Origin: Bacteroidetes Order II. bacterium
GTDB lineage: Bacteria > Bacteroidota > Rhodothermia > Rhodothermales > UBA2364
NCBI GenBank assembly: GCA_016788705.1
Contig: JAEUSQ010000032.1
Coordinates: 62,001 to 126,000 of the forward strand
Length of the DNA stretch: 64,000 nucleotides
Direction: 5' to 3'
Below are positions 1 to 7,999 of the stretch, in pieces. The notes below the pieces were generated by a model. It did no database searches and was not told the origin of the DNA. It was given only the letters and a program-made list of their open reading frames with translations. The stretch's first letter is position 1; each line of letters starts with the position of its first letter. A program made the position numbers and the translations under genes.

Positions 1-1
1 G

Positions 2-532
2 TTGCGAGACGCGGTGCATTCGGGTGTATCTTTACAAGCGGTTGCTTTGCGCTATTTTAATCCGATTGGGGCACATCCCTCTGCGGAAATTGGTGAATTG
101 CCGGTTGGTGTTCCAGCAAACTTAATCCCTTATGTCACCCAAAGCGCCGCCGGCCTACGGCCACCTGTCACAATCTTTGGCTCCGATTATAACACACCAG
201 ACGGAACTTGCATCCGAGATTATATCCATGTCATGGATTTGGCGGAGGCCCATGTGAAGGCATTGGCTTTTTTACAAAACCAACCCAGTTCCATCTATGA
301 AACGGTGAATGTGGGCACCGGTAAAGGAAGTTCAGTCTTGGAGGTTTTAGAAACGTTCCGTAACACCGTTACACCCGCCTTGCAATTTGTTCGGGGTTCC
401 CGCAGAGCCGGAGATGTAGAGGCCACTTTTGCATCCGTCGAGAAAGCGGAAACCTGCCTTGGCTGGAGCGCCAAACGGTCCCTCGAAGAAGCCTTGCAAG
501 ACGCTTGGCGGTGGCAATTGCGGCTCTCTTAA
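2..532 (+). CDS. galE: UDP-glucose 4-epimerase, C-terminal part (truncated by window edge)
   Basis: The frame is open from the first bases, so only the C-terminal half (about 176 residues) is present; the Rossmann NAD site and the YxxxK pair lie outside. What remains is characteristic of GalE: a LRYFNPIGAH segment near residue 17, then NLIPYVTQ, a TPDGTCIRDYIHVMDLAEAH stretch and VNVGTGKGSSV. The enzyme interconverts UDP-glucose and UDP-galactose (or the GlcNAc forms) in the cytoplasm and supplies galactose-type donors to surface glycans. It is followed by a 214-base gap with a large inverted repeat before the regulator. The family assignment is firm; substrate preference cannot be judged from this half. 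Confidence 0.9.
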   Translation: MRDAVHSGVSLQAVALRYFNPIGAHPSAEIGELPVGVPANLIPYVTQSAAGLRPPVTIFGSDYNTPDGTCIRDYIHVMDLAEAHVKALAFLQNQPSSIYETVNVGTGKGSSVLEVLETFRNTVTPALQFVRGSRRAGDVEATFASVEKAETCLGWSAKRSLEEALQDAWRWQLRLS

Positions 533-600
533 TCCACTTTCTTTGTTTCTCCAGAAAAGTTTATGGCTTTTAAACAGCAATTTAACTTTTCTTTAATGTA

Positions 601-647
601 TTTTGTATTATTATTGAGTAAATTAAATACTCAATAATAATACAAAA
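601..647. repeat. Perfect 20-bp inverted repeat (AT-rich hairpin) upstream of the locus regulator
   Basis: Bases 601-620 (starting TTTTGTATTATT) are the exact reverse complement of 628-647, separated by 7 bases (AATTAAA). It lies about 70 bases after galE and about 100 bases before the regulator start. It could be a bidirectional terminator for galE (T-run on one flank, A-run on the other), an operator for the regulator or UpxY, or an antitermination signal. The sequence alone does not decide. Confidence 0.6.
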
Positions 648-746
648 GGCAACTCAACTCCAATCTTATTGGATGCCCTTCAACCCCGAATGCAAGTATT
701 TTCCTACTTGTTAACGGCGAAGCCGTGAAAAACGGAGCCTTCTCGC

Positions 747-1280
747 ATGATGGACGTACTGATCTCCTCCAAAACAAGAATCAAACTTCTACTCAAACTC
801 TTCCTCAATAAACACGTTGAGGCGCACTTAAGAGGATTGGAGCAAGAGTTTGGGGAATCTAGTAATGCCATTCGCGTAGAACTAAACCGTTTGGAGCAAG
901 CAGAATTACTTACTGCAGCGACCAAAGGGAATAAAAAGTTTTACCGTGCGAATGAAAGCCACCCCCTCTTCAAAGATATCCACAACCTGCTACTAAAACA
1001 TACAGGCATAGATCAGGTGGTAGAGCAAGTGATTGACCGATTAGGTGATGTGGAGCAAGTCTATCTGAGTGGACGTTTGGTGCGGGGGTTAGAAAGCAAG
1101 GTTATTGATCTGATTTTTGTTGGTTCTGTAGATGTGTCATACCTCATTGGACTCATCACCAAAACCGAAGAGGCCATAAATCGCAAAATTCGGTATTTGG
1201 TTTATAGTCCCGACGAATTTCAGACCAACCCCTTTTCAGAAGATGACATTAAACCGTTGCTCATATGGCAAAAGGCGTAG
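747..1280 (+). CDS. Winged-helix regulator with degenerate nucleotidyltransferase-like C-terminal domain
   Basis: This 177-residue protein has an N-terminal winged helix (about residues 6-75, with a recognition-helix-like SSNAIRVELNRLEQAELL stretch and a wing reading GNKKFYRAN). Its C-terminal half (about 85-165) follows the layout of MNT-type nucleotidyltransferase domains found on ArsR-like regulators (sensor strand VYLSGRLVRG, then IDLIFVG, then an RKIRYLVYSPDEF end). The usual GS...DxD catalytic residues are not intact, so the domain is probably a ligand sensor rather than an enzyme. A GGAG sequence at 734-737, nine bases before the ATG, supports this start; a second ATG follows at once. 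The 3' end overlaps upxY by 16 bases, so the two are co-translated. A role in controlling expression of the polysaccharide locus is inferred from position. Confidence 0.75.
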   Translation: MMDVLISSKTRIKLLLKLFLNKHVEAHLRGLEQEFGESSNAIRVELNRLEQAELLTAATKGNKKFYRANESHPLFKDIHNLLLKHTGIDQVVEQVIDRLGDVEQVYLSGRLVRGLESKVIDLIFVGSVDVSYLIGLITKTEEAINRKIRYLVYSPDEFQTNPFSEDDIKPLLIWQKA

Positions 1281-1786
1281 CGGCAGTTGATAAAGAGATT
1301 CCTAAATGGTTTGCGGTGCGAACCCGATTCAAATGGGAAAAAAAAGTGGTGGAAAACTTGCAAAATGCAGCTATAGAGGTCTATTTGCCCCTTTACGAAA
1401 AAGTCAAGCGCTACGAAAAAGTCATCAAGCGAACCACTTTACCCCTCATCCCCAATTATCTGTTTGTTAAAATTATAAAGGATGAGTACGTAACAGTCTT
1501 TAAGCAAGAAGGGGTAATGGGATTTCTGCACAATCATGGCAGCCTCAACGCCATCCCCGAACAAGAAATTGAAATCCTACGCCGCTTCAACGGAGAGTGG
1601 GAAGACTTAGAGGTGGTGGAAGGCAAGTGGGATAAAGGAACACCCGTCAAAATCGTGTCTGGACCTTTGGCTGGCTACGAAGGCAAAGTGGTAGAAGAGC
1701 AAGGGAAAAATAAAGTGGTCATTTTTATGCAAAGCCTTAATCACTCAATTATAATATCCATCAACAAAAAACACATCTGCAACTGA
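1265..1786 (+). CDS. upxY: UpxY-family transcription antiterminator (NusG-like)
   Basis: The protein (173 residues) has a NusG N-terminal domain at about 12-105 (KWFAVRTRFKWEKKV near the start and IPNYLFVKI in the middle) and a KOW motif at about 125-150 (GTPVKIVSGPLAGYEGKVV). UpxY proteins of Bacteroidota are the first or second genes of capsule operons; they load onto RNA polymerase in the operon leader and prevent premature termination across the long transcript. Its place at the head of some 37 kb of co-directional glycan genes fits that role. The 163-base AT-rich stretch after it, before the HisF-like gene, would be the leader on which such a factor acts. The family call is strong; its operon specificity is inferred. 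Confidence 0.92.
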   Translation: MAKGVAAVDKEIPKWFAVRTRFKWEKKVVENLQNAAIEVYLPLYEKVKRYEKVIKRTTLPLIPNYLFVKIIKDEYVTVFKQEGVMGFLHNHGSLNAIPEQEIEILRRFNGEWEDLEVVEGKWDKGTPVKIVSGPLAGYEGKVVEEQGKNKVVIFMQSLNHSIIISINKKHICN

Positions 1787-1949
1787 ATGAATTTAGATTA
1801 AAAATTATTTATTCGAATTAATAGATTCATTAGTTTGTATGTCTTATAAGAATTACTACTATAAAATTGTATTCAAAAAAATATGATGCCAATAATATAC
1901 AGTGTGTATTTTAATATATTGAACAAGCATGTACTAAAATATAAATAAA
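1787..1949 (+). promoter_or_regulatory. AT-rich leader between upxY and the first biosynthetic gene
   Basis: This stretch is non-coding, strongly AT-rich, and has no recognisable gene fragment. It is the expected site for a promoter or UpxY loading sequence. I found no clear TAnnTTTG box or strong hairpin, so this is a positional assignment only. Confidence 0.25.
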
Positions 1950-2810
1950 ATGAATAACATAAGGATAATTGCTCGTTTAGATATTAAAGGCCCTAATTTA
2001 GTAAAAGGAGTTCACTTAGAAGGCTTGAGGGTTTTGGGAAAGCCAGAAGATTTTGCCAAATACTATTATGAAAATGGAGCAGATGAATTATTTTATCAAG
2101 ATGTTGTTGCAAGTCTTTATGGGCGTAATAGTTTAAATGATATTATTTCTCAAACAGCTAAGAAAAGTTTTATTCCTTTAACTGTTTCAGGTGGTATAAG
2201 AACGGTTGATGATATAAAAACAGCCTTGCGTGCCGGTGCAGATAAAGTATGTATTAATACCGCAGCCACTAAAAATCCTTCGTTTATAAGAGAAGCCACC
2301 AAAAAATTTGGTTCATCTACGATTGTGGCAGCAATAGAGGCGATTAAACATCCTTCAGGACAATATTTTGCTTTTATTGATAATGGTAGAGAAGAAACAG
2401 GGCTGGAGGCGCTGTCATGGGCAAAGCAATTGGAGGAACTTGGTATTGGAGAAATAGTCATTACTTCGGTTGATGCAGAAGGTACAGGAAAAGGTTACGA
2501 TATTGAATTAACAAAATTAATTGCCCAAAATGTTTGTGTACCAGTTATTGCACACGGTGGTGCAGGCAAATTGGAGCATTGCTCGGACGTAATTCTCAAA
2601 GGAAAAGCTGACGCTATAGCAGTCGCATCTATGGTTCATTATGAATTCATAGCCAATAAACATAGTGATATGGAAAATAGTTCAGAAGGAAATGTGTCTT
2701 TTTTACAAAGTGGTCGAGTATCATTTAATAAAATATCTCCACATAATTTGACGGAGATTAAGAGTTACTTGCATAAAAATGGCATTTTTTGTCGTGCTAA
2801 AATATCATGA
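1950..2810 (+). CDS. hisF2: AglZ/HisF2-type acetamidino modification protein (HisF paralogue)
   Basis: This 286-residue (beta/alpha)8-barrel protein resembles the HisF cyclase: ARLDIKGPNLVKG at the N terminus with Asp11, SGGIRTVDDI at about 80-89, SVDAEGTGKGYD at about 173-184 and AHGGAGK at 201-207. The position of the second catalytic acid of HisF (Asp130) is Glu130 here (AIEAIK). It has about 35 extra residues near the C terminus. There are no other his genes here, and it overlaps a HisH-like amidotransferase by the ATGA junction. In Pseudomonas O5 (HisH2/HisF2 with WbpG) and in Pse/Leg pathways, this pair feeds ammonia to a sugar amidotransferase that makes an acetamidino group. The WbpG/PseA-like partner lies 14 kb downstream (17239-18474). 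Function in glycan modification, not histidine synthesis, is inferred from context. Confidence 0.88.
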   Translation: MNNIRIIARLDIKGPNLVKGVHLEGLRVLGKPEDFAKYYYENGADELFYQDVVASLYGRNSLNDIISQTAKKSFIPLTVSGGIRTVDDIKTALRAGADKVCINTAATKNPSFIREATKKFGSSTIVAAIEAIKHPSGQYFAFIDNGREETGLEALSWAKQLEELGIGEIVITSVDAEGTGKGYDIELTKLIAQNVCVPVIAHGGAGKLEHCSDVILKGKADAIAVASMVHYEFIANKHSDMENSSEGNVSFLQSGRVSFNKISPHNLTEIKSYLHKNGIFCRAKIS

Positions 2811-3454
2811 AAATAATAATAATCGATTATCAGTTAGGAAACTTATTTAGTGTACAACAAGCTTGTCTATATTTAGGTTTCGATGCGGAAATCTCATCAG
2901 ATGCCAATTGTATTGCAAAAGCAGATGCAATCATTCTTCCTGGAGTTGGTGCTTTTGCTGATGCAATGTATAATCTGCAAAAGTTCGACTTAATTGAACC
3001 CATTAAGGATTTTGTTTCAACTAATAAACCCTTTATGGGTATTTGCTTAGGGTTGCAATTACTCTTTGGTGAAAGTGAGGAATTTGGCATTCATAAAGGT
3101 ATAGGCTTGATAGAAGGTGTTGTGAAGAAGTTTCCAACTCAGGATACTCAGGGGGGGAAACTAAAAGTACCTCAAATTGCTTGGAATACAATTTTTCCTA
3201 ACCAAAAAAGTACGTGGGATAACTCGCCACTTTCAGTATGTGGTTTTGGTGATTATATGTATTTTGTGCATTCTTTTTATGTACAGCCTGCTGCTGATGA
3301 AGTAGTTTTATCTACTACAAATTATGGTGGACATACTTATTGTTCATCTATATTAAAAAATAATATTTTCGCTTGTCAATTTCATCCTGAAAAGAGTGGA
3401 TTAGACGGTATTAAAATATATAAGAATTGGTTAAATAATAATTCTTTAACATAA
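2807..3454 (+). CDS. hisH2: HisH-type glutamine amidotransferase subunit, glycan-associated
   Basis: A class I glutamine amidotransferase of 215 residues. The nucleophile is Cys80 in GICLGLQLLFG, and the His-Glu pair is His193/Glu195 in CQFHPEKSG; an LPGVGAF oxyanion-region motif lies near 44-50. It hydrolyses glutamine and channels ammonia to its HisF-like partner, with which it overlaps by four bases. In acetamidino-sugar systems it acts with a WbpG/PseA-type enzyme. The following DNA is decayed, so this pair seems cut off from the Pse genes by a rearrangement scar. Length and motifs are normal for the family. Confidence 0.9.
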   Translation: MKIIIIDYQLGNLFSVQQACLYLGFDAEISSDANCIAKADAIILPGVGAFADAMYNLQKFDLIEPIKDFVSTNKPFMGICLGLQLLFGESEEFGIHKGIGLIEGVVKKFPTQDTQGGKLKVPQIAWNTIFPNQKSTWDNSPLSVCGFGDYMYFVHSFYVQPAADEVVLSTTNYGGHTYCSSILKNNIFACQFHPEKSGLDGIKIYKNWLNNNSLT

Positions 3455-3785
3455 AATATAATATGCTTTAGGTAAAGTACAGGTTATTTTGTGGAGGAAA
3501 AATTTTCAGAAATGTGGCACGTCTAATCAAATATATATCTCTGATAAAAAAATAAATGTATAATTATTAAGTGTACAAAATATTTTGAATTTTAATGAGC
3601 ATTATAGGTGGGATGTTTGTAGAAATGCTTAATAAAAAAGTCATTGATTGACAAAAAATAAGAGTACAAACTATTTATGTCTTCTTTACAAATATGGAAG
3701 AAAATTGTCTTCTAAACGCAACCTAACGAGGAGAGGAAATCCACTTTATCGTCTCTCCAAAAATGCGGTTAAACAAAGTGAATTG
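3455..3785. other. Non-coding AT-rich gap after hisH2
   Basis: No intact gene is seen. The last part (about 3695-3785) may continue the decayed ugd sequence described next: a stretch at 3753-3780 gives an LSKNAVK reading comparable to the FPKDVKAL segment of Ugd, but this is weak. The rest, roughly 3455-3690, has no recognisable content. Confidence 0.4.
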
Positions 3786-4121
3786 CACCCTTGGCTATAA
3801 CTTTAAAACTCTAAAAAAATCTTGACAATAAATATACAATAAATAAATGATCTTGTTTGATTCTATTTGTCGCTCCTTTAAAGGAAGCCTAAAAAAGCAA
3901 ACAAATTGCCGGGCTTGCCTTCAAAGCAAATACCGATGTGTACATGAGGCCGTCTCCGCCAAATTTTTGGGGATTCGTTGTAGAACGAATTTAGGTCTTC
4001 AGACTTTAGTTACCTTGAACGGCTGCTCAAAAACCGTATCATCTTTGCTGGCCGTAACCTTTATGATTTGGAATGCATGATGCGAGAGCAGGTCACCTAG
4101 ATCGGCGTTAGACGGCCTCAA
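3786..4121 (+). pseudogene. ugd: Decayed UDP-glucose 6-dehydrogenase (C-terminal remnant)
   Basis: Read across frames, this stretch yields successive pieces of the Ugd C-terminal domain in the right order. They are LGYNFKTLKK (from 3788), MILFDSICRSFKGSLK (from 3847), GLAFKANTD (3911-3937, compare [14 protein letters not shown]), EFRSSDFSYLERLLKN (from 3987) and IIFAGRNLYDLECMMREQ, ending with IGVRRP after an in-frame TAG. Several frameshifts, stops, and a missing stretch of roughly 40 residues between the GLAFKANTD and EFRSSDF pieces make it non-functional. It is not a recent copy of the intact ugd at 41061-42395, which reads AFRKPDW and [12 protein letters not shown] at the matching places. 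A 77-codon open frame within it (3847-4080) is only a by-product of the decay. Confidence 0.8.
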
Positions 4122-4182
4122 TAAAATTGATCATCCAGCATATGTCATTACAAATCAGATTATACACTTAACTCCAAAATCA

Positions 4183-5205
4183 ATGTTAGATTTAAACAAC
4201 GCTTCAATTCTTGTCACAGGTGGGACAGGTTCTTTCGGTAAGAAATTTATTCAAACCATTCTTAATCAGTATCCCAATATTAAAAGACTTGTGGTGTACT
4301 CAAGAGATGAATTGAAACAATTTGAGATGTCTCAAATATTCTCTCATACCCAATACCCCGCAATTCGATACTTCATTGGGGATATACGAGATGGGAACCG
4401 CTTTAAACGTGCATGTGAAGGGATTGATTATATTGTACATGCCGCTGCACTTAAACAAGTCCCTACGGCTGAATACAACCCTTTTGAGTGCATTCAGACC
4501 AATATTATTGGCGCACAGAATGTCATTGAAGCAGCACTAGATTTAGGTGTAAAAAAAGTTGTTGCTCTTTCTACCGATAAAGCAGCCGCACCTATCAATC
4601 TATACGGCGCAACCAAACTTTGCTCAGATAAATTATTTATTGCAGCCAATAATATGATTGGCAAGCGTGACCTTTCTTTTTCTGTGGTACGTTATGGCAA
4701 CGTAATGGGGTCTCGTGGTTCTGTGATCCCTTTTTTCTTAAGTAAACGAGGGGAAGGCATCTTACCAATCACGGATGAACGAATGACCCGGTTCAATATC
4801 TCCTTAGAAGATGGTGTGCAGATGGTCTTAAATGCCTTACAAAATGCGTGGGGTGGCGAGATTTTTGTTCCTAAAATCCCATCCTATCGTATCTTAGATG
4901 TTGCAGAGGCTGTAGCGCCACATGCACAAAAAGTTGTTGTTGGTATTCGTCCTGGTGAAAAAATCCATGAGGAAATGATTACAGAAGCGGATTCTTTTAC
5001 GACGGTAGATTTAGGGAAGTATTATGCTATTCTACCACAAGTTCCCAAATGGGATTTGCAAGACTACTTAGCCCATTTTAAGGCAACACCTGTTGAAATT
5101 GGGTTTAAGTTCAACTCTGGTACAAATACCGAATGGCTTTCTGTCGAAGATATTCGTCACTTAATTAAAAGCTATGTAGATCCCAGCTTCACTGTTAGCG
5201 AATAA
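4183..5205 (+). CDS. pseB: UDP-N-acetylglucosamine 4,6-dehydratase (inverting)
   Basis: First enzyme of CMP-pseudaminic acid synthesis; it converts UDP-GlcNAc to the 4-keto-6-deoxy L-arabino sugar. The protein (340 residues) is a soluble extended SDR with the NAD motif GGTGSFG (13-19) and the PseB/FlaA1 active-site set Thr131-Asp132-Lys133 (STDKA) with Tyr141 in YGATK, the same numbering as Helicobacter FlaA1. The absence of an N-terminal membrane domain separates it from PglF/WbpM types. Four bases separate it from pseC, starting a closely packed set of seven genes. The start is the first ATG after the decayed region. It is the only clear UDP-sugar 4,6-dehydratase in the window. Confidence 0.95.
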   Translation: MLDLNNASILVTGGTGSFGKKFIQTILNQYPNIKRLVVYSRDELKQFEMSQIFSHTQYPAIRYFIGDIRDGNRFKRACEGIDYIVHAAALKQVPTAEYNPFECIQTNIIGAQNVIEAALDLGVKKVVALSTDKAAAPINLYGATKLCSDKLFIAANNMIGKRDLSFSVVRYGNVMGSRGSVIPFFLSKRGEGILPITDERMTRFNISLEDGVQMVLNALQNAWGGEIFVPKIPSYRILDVAEAVAPHAQKVVVGIRPGEKIHEEMITEADSFTTVDLGKYYAILPQVPKWDLQDYLAHFKATPVEIGFKFNSGTNTEWLSVEDIRHLIKSYVDPSFTVSE

Positions 5206-5209
5206 TTTT

Positions 5210-6364
5210 ATGCAGGCAATCCCTTATGGAAAACAGCACATCACGCAAGAAGATTTAGATGCCGTAAATGCTGTTTTGTTATCCGATTATCTTACAACAG
5301 GTCCTAATATTAAAATCTTTGAGGACGCGTTTGCTAAATATGTGGGTGCCAAGTATGCCGTTGCTGTCGCAAATGGTACTGCGGCACTGCATCTTTGTGC
5401 CTTAGCGCTTGATGTAAACGAACAGACCAAAGTTATTACAAGCCCAATTACATTTGCAGCATCCGCAAACTGTATCAGATACTGTGGTGGAGAGGTGGTT
5501 TTTGCCGATATTGACCCACAAACGGCCCTTATTGATCTTAACCAGGTACAAGCTTTATTAGCATCCGCTCCCAAGGGGACATATCAAGGCCTTGTTCCTG
5601 TAGATTTTGCAGGATACCCTGTTAATTTAGAAGCTTTTCGGGCTTTAGCAGATGAGTACGGGCTTTGGATTATTGAGGATGCCTGCCATGCACCGGGTGG
5701 GTGGATTAAAGATCATGCAGGACAAAAACAATTTTGTGGAAATGGACAGTTTGCCGACTTGGCCATTTTCTCCTTTCACCCTGTGAAGCATATTGCTTGT
5801 GGCGAAGGGGGAATGATTACAACCAATAATAAAGCCCTATATGATCGGTTGATGGTTTTAAGGACGCATGGCATCACACGCGACCCAGAGGCGATGCAAG
5901 AAAATCATGGTGGATGGTACTATGAGATGGTTGACCTAGGTTATAATTACCGTCTCACCGATTTTCAAAGCGCATTGGGGCTCTCTCAATTAAAGCGCGC
6001 TGATGCAGGTTTAGGTAGAAGAAGAGAAATTGCTCGTCGCTATGACGAAGCCTTTTTGAATACCCCTATTCATGCCTTACGTCCAAGCTCGCACGTTGGA
6101 CATGCATACCACTTGTATGTGATTGAAGTTGAAGACCGAAAAGGCTTATATGACTTTTTGCGAAAGCAAAACATCTATGCACAAGTACACTATATCCCTG
6201 TTCATACCCTTCCTTATTATCAAAAGCTTGGTTGGAAAAAAGGAGATTTTCCTTTAGCAGAGGCATACTATAGCAAGGCATTAAGCTTACCCATGTACCC
6301 AAGTATGACCGACCAAGAGCAAAGCTATGTGATTGAGCAGGTACTAGGCTATTATGGAATCTGA
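5210..6364 (+). CDS. pseC: UDP-4-amino-4,6-dideoxy-N-acetyl-beta-L-altrosamine transaminase
   Basis: A PLP-dependent DegT/DnrJ/EryC1-family aminotransferase (384 residues) that uses glutamate to aminate C4 of the PseB product. The internal aldimine lysine is Lys193 in FSFHPVKHIACGEGGMI; the cofactor region also shows EDACHAPGG at about 156-164 and ANGTAALHLCALAL at about 54-67. The start is four bases after pseB, and the 3' end overlaps the next gene by 11 bases, implying translational coupling. Adjacent pseB, pseF, pseG and pseI homologues make the specific assignment secure compared with the other DegT-type aminotransferase in the window (31416-32600). Confidence 0.94.
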   Translation: MQAIPYGKQHITQEDLDAVNAVLLSDYLTTGPNIKIFEDAFAKYVGAKYAVAVANGTAALHLCALALDVNEQTKVITSPITFAASANCIRYCGGEVVFADIDPQTALIDLNQVQALLASAPKGTYQGLVPVDFAGYPVNLEAFRALADEYGLWIIEDACHAPGGWIKDHAGQKQFCGNGQFADLAIFSFHPVKHIACGEGGMITTNNKALYDRLMVLRTHGITRDPEAMQENHGGWYYEMVDLGYNYRLTDFQSALGLSQLKRADAGLGRRREIARRYDEAFLNTPIHALRPSSHVGHAYHLYVIEVEDRKGLYDFLRKQNIYAQVHYIPVHTLPYYQKLGWKKGDFPLAEAYYSKALSLPMYPSMTDQEQSYVIEQVLGYYGI

Positions 6365-7235
6365 TCTTGTCAAAAAAATCGGACTTGGCTCTGTTCAGTT
6401 TGGGCTTCCTTACGGCATCAACAATTCTTCTGGTCAGGTTATGCCCAATCAAGTTGCCCACATTCTATCTTATGGTGCCTCCATTGGAATAGAAGTGATT
6501 GATACGGCCAGTGCATACGGACGTAGCGAGGAAGTATTAGGAAATATTTTAGCAAGGCAAAGCCATAGCTTCAAAATTATTTCAAAGATTGCGCCTAATA
6601 CTTCCAATATACGTAGTGCTTTACAAGCCTCTCTTCAAAAACTTCAGATCCCAAGACTTTATGGGTTCATGTTTCATCGCATAGAAGATGTGCAAACGAA
6701 CCCTTCACTGGAAGGCGAGCTTAGGGTATTAAAAAAGGAGGGTCATGTAGAAAAAATAGGGTTTTCCTTGTATTACCCAGATGATATCAAATACTTACTC
6801 GACCATAATATCTCATTTGATTTAATTCAAGTTCCATACAGTGTCCTAGATCGAAGATTTGAAACATGGTTTCCCCAGCTCAGAGCATTAGGTGTAGAAG
6901 TACATATTAGGTCTGTTTTTTTGCAAGGTTTATTTTTTAGGGGCGAAGAACATTTGCCATCTTTATTTGATACAATTCGACCAATTTTACAAAGAATAAG
7001 ACAGAATTGTCAAACTTACCAGGTTCCTTTAACGCAGGCCTTGCTCTTTTTTGCACTTATGAATAAAGACATAGATCGTGTTATCGTTGGGGTAGATTCT
7101 TTGGATAATCTAAAAGAAAACACTCATTTTTTGAAGTTAAACCAAGTTCCCTCAGTTAGCCTCATAAACCAAATCTTTGAAGGAATAGCTTGCGAGGATG
7201 AGCAGATTCTATTACCATTTAACTGGAAGCTTTAA
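6354..7235 (+). CDS. Aldo/keto reductase within the pseudaminic-acid operon
   Basis: A 293-residue AKR-fold oxidoreductase with the standard catalytic tetrad: Asp50, Tyr55 (IDTASAYG), Lys78 (ISKIAP) and His108 (GFMFHRIED). AKRs reduce carbonyls with NADPH. None of the six classic Pse steps needs such an enzyme, so it probably tailors the sugar or makes its acyl substituent. It overlaps pseC by 11 bases and shares one base with the following SDR (TAATG), so it belongs to the same translation unit. The natural substrate cannot be read from the sequence. Confidence 0.85.
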   Translation: MESDLVKKIGLGSVQFGLPYGINNSSGQVMPNQVAHILSYGASIGIEVIDTASAYGRSEEVLGNILARQSHSFKIISKIAPNTSNIRSALQASLQKLQIPRLYGFMFHRIEDVQTNPSLEGELRVLKKEGHVEKIGFSLYYPDDIKYLLDHNISFDLIQVPYSVLDRRFETWFPQLRALGVEVHIRSVFLQGLFFRGEEHLPSLFDTIRPILQRIRQNCQTYQVPLTQALLFFALMNKDIDRVIVGVDSLDNLKENTHFLKLNQVPSVSLINQIFEGIACEDEQILLPFNWKL

Positions 7236-7999
7236 TGGATTTTTTATCTCTAGAAGGAAAGGTCATTTTAATTACAGGCGGTTATGGCTACTTAGGTAGT
7301 GCGGTTTCTCAAGGACTAGCGCAAGCAGGTGCAACGGTTGTTGTACTAGGGCGTTCTATTGAAAAATTTCAACAGCAGTTTCTCCATCAAGCCAATATCC
7401 ACTTTGAGCCATGTGATGTCGCATCAACAACTTCCATACAAACCGCATTTTTGAACATCAAGACAAGATTTGGTTGTATAGATGGCTTGATTAACAATGC
7501 TTTTTACTTAAAAGGGCAAAACCCTGAAACCATGACAGATGAAGAGTGGAATGTGAGCATGGAAGGCACTTTAGGTAGTTTGTTTAAATGTATTCGGGAA
7601 GCAATTCCATATATGAAGGAAAAAGGCGGCAAAATTGTAAATGTAGCATCCATGTACGGTGTGGTTGCGCCCGACTTTAGGGTTTATGAAAATAACCCTT
7701 TTTTAAATCCTCCTCATTACGGCGCAGCAAAAGCAGGCATTATTCAACTAACAAAATACTATGCTGCTTATTTAGGAAAGTATAATATCCAAGTAAATAC
7801 CGTAACTCCAGGGGCTTTCCCGAGCGAGGCGGTTCAACAAAACCAAGCATTTATTGAGCGGCTAAAGCAAAAGACGCCTTTAAATCGTATTGGAAAACCA
7901 GAGGATTTAAAAGGCATTTTTGTTTTGCTATGTGCAAAATCATCTGATTTTATCACAGGTCAGAACTTTATTGTAGATGGAGGATGGACTGCATGGTAG
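7235..7999 (+). CDS. SDR-family oxidoreductase (PtmA-like) within the pse operon
   Basis: A classical short-chain dehydrogenase of 254 residues: NAD(P) motif TGGYGYLG at 14-21, INNAF at 86-90, catalytic Ser139, Tyr162 and Lys166 (YGAAK), and the typical C-terminal GQNFIVDGGWTAW. It resembles the flagellin-modification oxidoreductase PtmA group, whose exact reaction is uncertain. With the neighbouring AKR it forms a redox pair inserted between pseC and the cytidylyltransferase, suggesting an extra modification of a pseudaminic-acid intermediate. The next gene begins inside its last codons. Confidence 0.85.
   Translation: MDFLSLEGKVILITGGYGYLGSAVSQGLAQAGATVVVLGRSIEKFQQQFLHQANIHFEPCDVASTTSIQTAFLNIKTRFGCIDGLINNAFYLKGQNPETMTDEEWNVSMEGTLGSLFKCIREAIPYMKEKGGKIVNVASMYGVVAPDFRVYENNPFLNPPHYGAAKAGIIQLTKYYAAYLGKYNIQVNTVTPGAFPSEAVQQNQAFIERLKQKTPLNRIGKPEDLKGIFVLLCAKSSDFITGQNFIVDGGWTAW

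Noticed and set aside
601-647. Invertible promoter of the Bacteroides capsule type
   Set aside because: The repeat arms are only 7 bases apart, too close to enclose a promoter, and no recombinase gene is near.
1950-3454. HisF/HisH as part of histidine biosynthesis
   Set aside because: No other his genes nearby, a WbpG/PseA-type amidotransferase is in the same locus, and the HisF catalytic Asp130 is replaced by Glu.
3847-4080. 77-codon open frame as a small gene
   Set aside because: It lies over frame-shifted Ugd pieces and is best explained as decay of a pseudogene.
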